64,000 bases of DNA, from assembly GCA_944548615.1 (NCBI GenBank), contig OX155967.1, positions 7,054,049-7,118,048 of the forward strand, written 5' to 3'. This document shows, piece by piece, positions 58,303 to 64,000 of this stretch. Within the stretch, counting starts at the first letter, position 1, and the number at the start of each line of letters is the position of its first letter. The DNA is from Micropterix aruncella. Lineage: Eukaryota; Arthropoda; Insecta; Lepidoptera; Micropterigidae. The notes under the pieces are model-generated. The model was not told the origin of the DNA and searched no databases. It saw only the letters and a program-made list of their open reading frames with translations. The translations under genes were made by a program, and so were the position numbers.

Positions 58303-59226
58303 CATTAATACTTATTTAATCATTGTTAAAAAAGAAAGGTACAGGCTCATGTGGATTTTACTGCCTCACTAGGCTTAGGCCTGTGTCGAGGCAGTAGTCT
58401 AGTGAAGGTTGTCTAGTAGCAGCCGTGTGTTAAAAAAATATAATGATATATATATATACATATATATACACATATATATATATACATATATACATACATA
58501 TACATACATATACACATATACAATATACATAACATAATAGTAATATAACACTAATATTATATTTATATCCTCGCTCACTCTTTTTTACTCTCTCTCTCTC
58601 CCCTATCTATCTCTCATGGAGAGATCAGTCACTTCCGTCCCACGCAAAAAATGAACCCAATATCAGCGTTGCTTACCGATTATAAAAAAAAAATATATTA
58701 CGTAAAATTGGATGGAAAAGTAAAAAGCAATACTTTTTTTTCCTTTTATGGTCAAGCTTGGTATCCTTACCTGGCCCCTCAGGGGCTATTGACACGCCGC
58801 ACAGTAGTGTTTTTAACTGTCTAAAAAGTATCGATCAAAGATAGATATTTTAAAAATCAGGTTGTCTGGAAATATTGTTTATGAGGTAATTGTAATTTGT
58901 TGGGAGAAGTTATATAATTTCGATATTTTATTAGAGCTGCAATAAGTATACTATAAAACTTTTTGTCTTGTCGTTGTTGAATATCCCCTTGTATCGTTGA
59001 TCCAGTCGTCTTTTCCTCTTCGCCAGTTTCCGTGTCCACTTCAGCCATTATATATACTCGTTGCTTTTTCTTAAAAACTCGAAAAATCAACTAAAATTAA
59101 GACCCTTTTAGTATTTCCCTAACTATTTTTCAATGTTCTCTTCATTATATTTATTTAATATATTTATTTATTTATTTATTTGTTTACATTAGGGTTATCA
59201 GTTATCAGTGTGATCGTATATGTTGA
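58303..59226. other. Microsatellites and LINE-like remnants
   Basis: TGCCTCACTAGGCTTAGGCC (58362) resembles the LINE 3' block at 24945. Compound (TA/CA)n repeats lie at 58441-58535 and a CT-rich run at 58575-58615. A 77-codon minus frame at 58857-59090 (AEVDTETGEEEKTTGSTIQG) is not recognised; weak support only. A (TTTA)n run is at 59157-59184. Confidence 0.4.
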
Positions 59227-59720
59227 ATATACTGTATACAATACAATACAATACAATCAACTACTCCAGTAGATAGGCATTCCTACACTTGGATGCGTCA
59301 CAAAATTAAACTCTTAAAATTTAATTATTAAAAACATAACTATCACGATAGTTATCATGGCTGTAATATTATATTCAATATTACCTACTTACAAATAATC
59401 AAAATATACTAATGTCATTAAATAGTAAGAGAGAATAATATATTAAAATAGAAATGCAAATTCTATGTAGAATAATCAACGTAAAATAATTTTATTTTCA
59501 ATCCAGCAATATGCCTTCGTATTTTTTTAACATAAATGAATGTATACTAAATTATATGAGAATTAGAATGTCAGCTATCAGAATTCCGTTATGTTTAAAA
59601 TTTTACAAATTTTGCTAATTATCAACATGGAAAATAAACTCGGAATTTTCAAACTCCCTTATACCATAAATTGGGTTTCTTACCAAATTATTTATAATTA
59701 TCTTTTTAAATTGGATAGAT
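59227..59720 (-). pseudogene. LINE 3' UTR fragment
   Basis: Inverse match to 39255-39700, including the GACGCATCCAAGTGTAGGAA block (in reverse here) and an AATACAATACAATACAAT-type tail at 59238-59257, the complement of the TATTG tail at 39685. No coding part. Confidence 0.65.
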
Positions 59721-60369
59721 ATACATTGTAACTAGTTATAGGTAACCAATAAAGGAATGAACACAAGCCATACGATAATTTTAGGCAAATGTCCAACTAG
59801 ACCGAACAGCCTGTATCTGGGCATACAAAATATGCTGCCTTGGTTTTTAAGTAATACTGACGTTACTTGACAACTCAACTAATTTCAATTATAATAATAC
59901 TAAAATAATGGTATAAATAAAATATTACACATTAATATATTTATACAAGATATATGAGGGTTAGTTATATAAGACATAAATAAATACATGTTATATATTA
60001 CAATGGTACAGTAAAAAAATACAATATATTTACATTTACACACACATACACAAACATATATTTATATACAAACATATATAGGATTATTTTTTGAAGCAAT
60101 TCCATTTCAGTCTTTACATAACCTACATAATTTTTTGACTTTTGTATTAAATCGGTTTACATTTTGAACATTTTTTATTGACTCTTCTAAGGTATTTTTT
60201 TTGGAGCGATGAAATACTACTGTCTTTGGGCAAAGGTTGTATGTACTTGAGGAATTACATAGTTCGTCCCTTCCGCCATTCTAGTTGGTCTTTGCTGCTG
60301 ACTTCGAGGACGCTTCTTTAATGTATTGTAATAAAATATAAGGGATTGTTTAACAAACCACTAAATATG
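59721..60369. other. No gene
   Basis: AT-rich with scattered ATATAC-type runs. Nothing supported. Confidence 0.4.
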
Positions 60370-60590
60370 CCTAATGGGCCCTGTTGGAGTTGGCCAGGAA
60401 GACCCATTTGTTCAGAGTCGGTCACACTCACGGGTCAACACCCATCCGTCGGCCTCCACGAATGAAGTGCGAGCCCGGGCAGGACTCTGGCCTGAGGGCT
60501 AGTTTCCCCCAGGAGTTAATCTTCTGGCGCTCCTGCGCACCGTACGGTGTCAGCCAATCAATTGTGCCTTCTAATTAACAGTTAAGAGTT
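60370..60590 (-). repeat. Family A repeat, 3' part, cut by the R1-type LINE (A10)
   Basis: CTAATGGGCCCTGTTGGAGT through CACGGGTCAACACCCATCCG to CAGCCAATCAATTGTGCCTT matches 10545-10760. The similarity ends near 60585 at the 3' end of the LINE, so the LINE probably inserted into this repeat. Confidence 0.7.
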
Positions 60591-61065
60591 TCAAGGCGAT
60601 AGGTGAGGGCAGCAAACCCCGCCCACCGCCCGGGCAGTTATAACGACGAGGGTCGTCTTGTCTGCCCGGGATGTCGTGCTACGACAACCCTGCGCGTACC
60701 AGAAGGGTAGAACGCGCAGGGGGTGAAATAGGGTAAACCACCCCCCCCGTACCGCCCCGAGAACCCATTTATTTAAAATAATAAAAGATATTTACAAAGT
60801 AAAAATTTACAAAAATAATACTAAATTTACCATATTCACAATAGAAAAGAAAAAAAAAACAACAAATATCACAAATTTAGGGCCGGTGAGCGGGGTAGAG
60901 GACGCATCAGAAACGATGATGGTGGAGGCGCACGGTCCGTGGGCAGGTCTCGGAGCAGCCACGGGGGGGAGGAATCCCTGGATCCTGCAAAGAACGAAAC
61001 GCCCCTCGGGGCGGTAAAGAGACGGACACAAAGACGGGCACTTCGGGCTGGAAGTATCCGCCGAA
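60591..61065 (-). mobile_element. R1-type LINE 3' UTR with three hairpins
   Basis: It follows the ORF stop at 61066. The distal part, just before the inferred element end, has three consecutive perfect inverted repeats: CCCGGGCA/TGCCCGGG (60629-60636, 60663-60670), TGTCGT/ACGACA (60672-60677, 60681-60686) and CCCTGCGCGT/ACGCGCAGGG (60688-60697, 60712-60721). The nearer part is A/T-rich with ATAAAAGATATTT. There is no clear poly(A) tail at the junction. A structured 3' UTR could be the RT recognition site. Confidence 0.65.
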
Positions 61066-64000
61066 TCACGCCACCAAGGAAGAGGGTACCCCCTGGGGGG
61101 TATCCCGAGGCCTCATGCTTTCCCAAGAAGCCACCCAGTGCTCCACAAACTTGCCAAACGACTGGAAGCAGCTCCTACAACTGACCAGATCCGGGTACCA
61201 AATCGGAGAGCGCCCAACGCACGCGGCCACTGCATCCATCAACTTCTCCCGTGCAGCCGCTAGAATTGGGCAAGACCAAATTACGTGTTCCGCAGTTTGG
61301 CGACCATACCCACAGGCGCACCGGGGGTCATCGGCAAGTCCAAAGTCAAATAGTTTGGCTCTGAACTCTCCGTGGCCCCCAACCAGCTGCGTGGTATGGT
61401 GGTCGAACCGCAGAAACGAATTTGCCATCCGCACTGCGACGGACGGGAAAAAGCAATGGGTGAGGCGGCCAGTACCCCCGGCGTCCCATCTAGCCTGCCA
61501 GACACGCAAGGACTCCACCCGAATCAGGCGGGCAAACTCCCCAGCTCGGTGCGCCACCGGGTCGATCGACAGGCCATGAAGGACTACCGGCTCGCCCCGG
61601 CGGTACCGCGACAACGCTGCACGCTCCAGAATCTCCAGGTCAATCGGCAGAACGCCAGCGATGACGGGTAACGCAAGAGTGGACGTCGTTCTGTACGCCC
61701 CGGTCAGGGCCACGAGAGGGATGCGCTGTCCGCGCAGCAGCGCGACACGCGTCGCCTCAGGAACAGCAGACTCTGTCCAAGCGCGTGCGGCATAAGTCGC
61801 ACGCGGGACGAAGACGCCCTTATAGATAGTCATGACCGCCGGGAAACGAATTCCCCAGTCGGCCCGACTCACTCCGCGGAGCGCAAAGAATAGATCCCGG
61901 GATTTTTCGGCTGTAATCTTTGCGTGCGAAAGAAAGGAAAGGGAAGCCGTAAGCGTCACCCCCAGGTATCGAACGGTGGCCGGGAAGGATACCGGGCGAC
62001 CGTTCATCCTGATGACAGGGTTCCGCTTAAGATGTCCCTTCAGGAGAAGCGCCTGAGTTTTCGTCGGAGAGAAGGTGAGTCTGTTTCGCTGTCCCCATCC
62101 GAGGATCAGGTCCAGCGAGTCAGCCACCCTTCTCTCGACCTCTGCGCGACTCCTGCCGCCCACCAGGAGAAGAGCGTCGTCTGCATAAGCGCTGACGGTG
62201 CACCCCTCCGGGTAAGGTAGACCGAGGAAATCATCAAAGAGAATGTTCCAAAGGCTAGGACCCAACACTGACCCCTGTGGACAGCCCATGGTCGGGGTTT
62301 TGGTGACGCTGGTCGGGCCGTACCTCAGAGTGACAGATCTGTCTGAAAAGTAGCTCCTCACTACTTTCAACAAATTGTTCGGGCACAGGCGGGCGCGAAG
62401 CTTGCATATAAGCATCGGCCACCACGCGTTGTCGAATGCACCGGAGATATCCAAAAATACGCCTACCACGTAGCGGCCGTCGTAGTTGCGGACCCAGTTC
62501 TTCGCAAACAGGATGGCGTCCTCCGTGCTTTTCCCTCGGGTAAATCCAAACTGACGCTCGTTCTGGGGAGACAGAGTCCTCTCCAGCCGTTCGCGCACAA
62601 GCACTTCTAGCACCTTACCCATTATGGGAAGGAGCGTGATGGGCCTGTACGCTTTCGGATCCGAGCGCGGCTTGTCGTTACCTTTGGGAATCACCCGCAG
62701 GAGGCCAGCCTTCCAGCATAATGGGAAATGACCGTCCCTAATGCATTTCTGCATCAGGACAGTCACCTCCCATCTTGCGAATTCCCACACCCGCTTCACT
62801 ATATCAGACGTAAAGTTGTCTATCCCCGGTGCCTTTCTACGCGATAGCGACCCGATGATGGTGCCGACCTCGTCCGCTGTTACCTCTGACAGATCAGGTA
62901 CGCGCGAGTCTACGGCAATAAGCCGCCGCAGCTGCGCGTGGTGGGGATCGTCATTGTCATTCCGATCCGATGGACACAAAGAACCGAGGAGAACTGAAAG
63001 AGTGCCTTCGGTGTCAAGCGGGGCGGAAGTACCCTCGACAATGCTAGAGAGGTAGTTCCCACCCCGCTTGGCACCTTTGTCGATGACGTTCTTCATGTCC
63101 CATGGGTTTGCATTCCCAACTTCGCTAACCCATGTACGCCAGGAATCAGTCTTGGCACGCCTAATAGCGGCGTGGTAGACGCTCCGAGCCGATCTCAGGG
63201 ACTCCCGAAGTACCTCCACACGCTCAGGGGGAAGAGAACCCCTGCGGGCTTCCCCCATGCGGCGGTACGCTTGCCGGAAGCACCTGCGAAGGTCGGATAT
63301 TTCCGGAGACCACCACGGGGCCGTAAAGCCGCCGAAGGGCCTCCTCCGACCGAGGACCGACTCGCAGGCCGAGGCAACTGCCTCATGAAGTGCAACACTA
63401 AGTGCCTCGGCCGAATTGGAGTGAGGGGACGGGAACCGGGAGAGCCTCTCACAGAGGGACTCCCCAAAACGGTCCCAGTCCACATCCGAGGTGCGGTACG
63501 CCCATTCTGAGGGGGACGGGGGATTCACACGGCGGCCAATGTCAAAGGTCACTAGTCTATGGTCTGAGGAAGACGACGATTCGTGGACGGTCCAGTTCAT
63601 CATCTCCCGGGCGAATCCAGGGGAGCACAGCGTCAAATCCACATTGCTGGACCCGCCGGGGCCACAGAAGGTCCGGGGCTGCCCGGGGGAGTTGACAATA
63701 TGCAACCCATAGGTCGCTATCAGCTCCTCGACAGCCTCGGCTCTTCCCTTCGCGACCCTGTCCAGGCGGTCCAGGTTGCCGTCGTCGTGCCAGGACGGGG
63801 AGCGGGCATTAAAATCGCCCGCTACCACTACCGGCCGACCCCGAAGAGCGTCAAGGGCCGCGGCGAGTTCAGCAATGTAGGCGTCCACAGCCTCGCCAAA
63901 CTGGAAGTAGACGCTGATGAAGTAGCAGTCCACATCGTTGATAACTATGGACGCGCAGGCGAGGTGCTCACTGGAGAGCCGATCCAGGAACAGGGGAGGC
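61066..64000 (-). CDS. R1-clade non-LTR retrotransposon ORF2 (endonuclease-reverse transcriptase), partial at window edge
   Basis: An uninterrupted frame runs from the stop at 61066 to beyond 64000. Numbering from the GTG at 63933 (955 codons; at least 21 more are open upstream), the end of an APE-type endonuclease is at 1-135, with GDFNARSPSW (39-48) and SDHRLVTFDI (123-132) as catalytic motifs. The RT domain is at roughly 350-640: AYRPITLLP, FTRGKSTEDA, motif A LDISGAFDNAWWP (494-506), motif B GCPQGSVLGPSLWN (550-563), and motif C AYADDALLLV (582-591). A C-terminal CCHC knuckle is at CACGYGRQTAEHVIWSC (872-888). SGAFDNAWWP with GCPQGS is characteristic of the R1 clade. The host sequence is GC-richer than the window average. 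No stop or frameshift is seen, so this may be a recent, possibly active copy, though ORF1 and the 5' end are outside the window. Whether it has a fixed target cannot be told; it appears to sit in a family A repeat, not rDNA. Confidence 0.9.
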   Translation of the reverse strand, partial: PPLFLDRLSSEHLACASIVINDVDCYFISVYFQFGEAVDAYIAELAAALDALRGRPVVVAGDFNARSPSWHDDGNLDRLDRVAKGRAEAVEELIATYGLHIVNSPGQPRTFCGPGGSSNVDLTLCSPGFAREMMNWTVHESSSSSDHRLVTFDIGRRVNPPSPSEWAYRTSDVDWDRFGESLCERLSRFPSPHSNSAEALSVALHEAVASACESVLGRRRPFGGFTAPWWSPEISDLRRCFRQAYRRMGEARRGSLPPERVEVLRESLRSARSVYHAAIRRAKTDSWRTWVSEVGNANPWDMKNVIDKGAKRGGNYLSSIVEGTSAPLDTEGTLSVLLGSLCPSDRNDNDDPHHAQLRRLIAVDSRVPDLSEVTADEVGTIIGSLSRRKAPGIDNFTSDIVKRVWEFARWEVTVLMQKCIRDGHFPLCWKAGLLRVIPKGNDKPRSDPKAYRPITLLPIMGKVLEVLVRERLERTLSPQNERQFGFTRGKSTEDAILFAKNWVRNYDGRYVVGVFLDISGAFDNAWWPMLICKLRARLCPNNLLKVVRSYFSDRSVTLRYGPTSVTKTPTMGCPQGSVLGPSLWNILFDDFLGLPYPEGCTVSAYADDALLLVGGRSRAEVERRVADSLDLILGWGQRNRLTFSPTKTQALLLKGHLKRNPVIRMNGRPVSFPATVRYLGVTLTASLSFLSHAKITAEKSRDLFFALRGVSRADWGIRFPAVMTIYKGVFVPRATYAARAWTESAVPEATRVALLRGQRIPLVALTGAYRTTSTLALPVIAGVLPIDLEILERAALSRYRRGEPVVLHGLSIDPVAHRAGEFARLIRVESLRVWQARWDAGGTGRLTHCFFPSVAVRMANSFLRFDHHTTQLVGGHGEFRAKLFDFGLADDPRCACGYGRQTAEHVIWSCPILAAAREKLMDAVAACVGRSPIWYPDLVSCRSCFQSFGKFVEHWVASWESMRPRDTPQGVPSSLVA

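Noticed and set aside
61115..63712. Plus-strand frames of up to 154 codons
   Set aside because: Shadows of the 955-codon LINE frame on the opposite strand in GC-rich sequence.

Overview
The window is AT-rich eukaryotic DNA with no gene-dense stretch. It is almost certainly insect and most probably lepidopteran. Support for that: non-autonomous Helitrons with Lep1-like ends (5' TCTATACTAATATTATAAA, 3' hairpin plus CTAG), many 5'-truncated non-LTR retrotransposons ending in A/T-rich microsatellite tails, a tRNA-derived SINE, RTE-type and R1-type reverse transcriptases, and long (AT)n tracts. I see no convincing host protein-coding gene, rRNA or genuine tRNA. Apart from one large LINE open reading frame at the right edge, every coding signal I recognise belongs to a mobile element and nearly all are broken.

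Layout. 1-5.2 kb: a piggyBac-type MITE copy, a palindromic element, a decayed RTE-type reverse transcriptase, two copies of an abundant unclassified repeat (called family A here), a Helitron remnant with a helicase motif, and about 1 kb of (AT)n. 5.2-16.5 kb: Penelope-like terminal hairpin, a hAT-like element with a nested MITE, several LINE 3' ends, a full-length family A copy with a 15-bp target duplication, and two Helitrons, one carrying a SINE. 16.5-25.5 kb: a LINE split by a solo LTR, a second Helitron with a 500-bp (AT)n tract, and LINE fragments including an RNase H domain. 25.5-30 kb: a tandem array with a 233-bp higher-order period, then a 1.7-kb hAT element with a recognisable transposase C-terminus and a nested Helitron. 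30-38 kb: a short GC-richer stretch that could be a promoter or first exon, LINE fragments, a 393-residue reverse transcriptase reading frame, hAT and TIR elements. 38-46.6 kb: a nested stack (unclassified repeat E containing a LINE 3' end and a Penelope-like element with a GIY-YIG nuclease), family A copies, and RTE and other LINE C-termini. 46.7-55 kb: a hAT MITE with a perfect 8-bp duplication, two adjacent Helitrons of which one holds a solo LTR, and a Ginger-like DNA transposon with long inverted repeats interrupted by a solo LTR and a LINE. 55-64 kb: more family A and E copies, a complete piggyBac-type MITE, and the 3' two thirds of an apparently intact R1-clade LINE that runs off the right edge.

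The elements do not form a pathway. Their relationship is historical: insertions within insertions, several resolvable to the base because target duplications and an un-inserted paralogue are present in the same window. The most useful material is therefore the set of exact insertion junctions, the unclassified families A, E and the palindromic family, the Ginger-like element, and the Helitron-linked (AT)n tracts.
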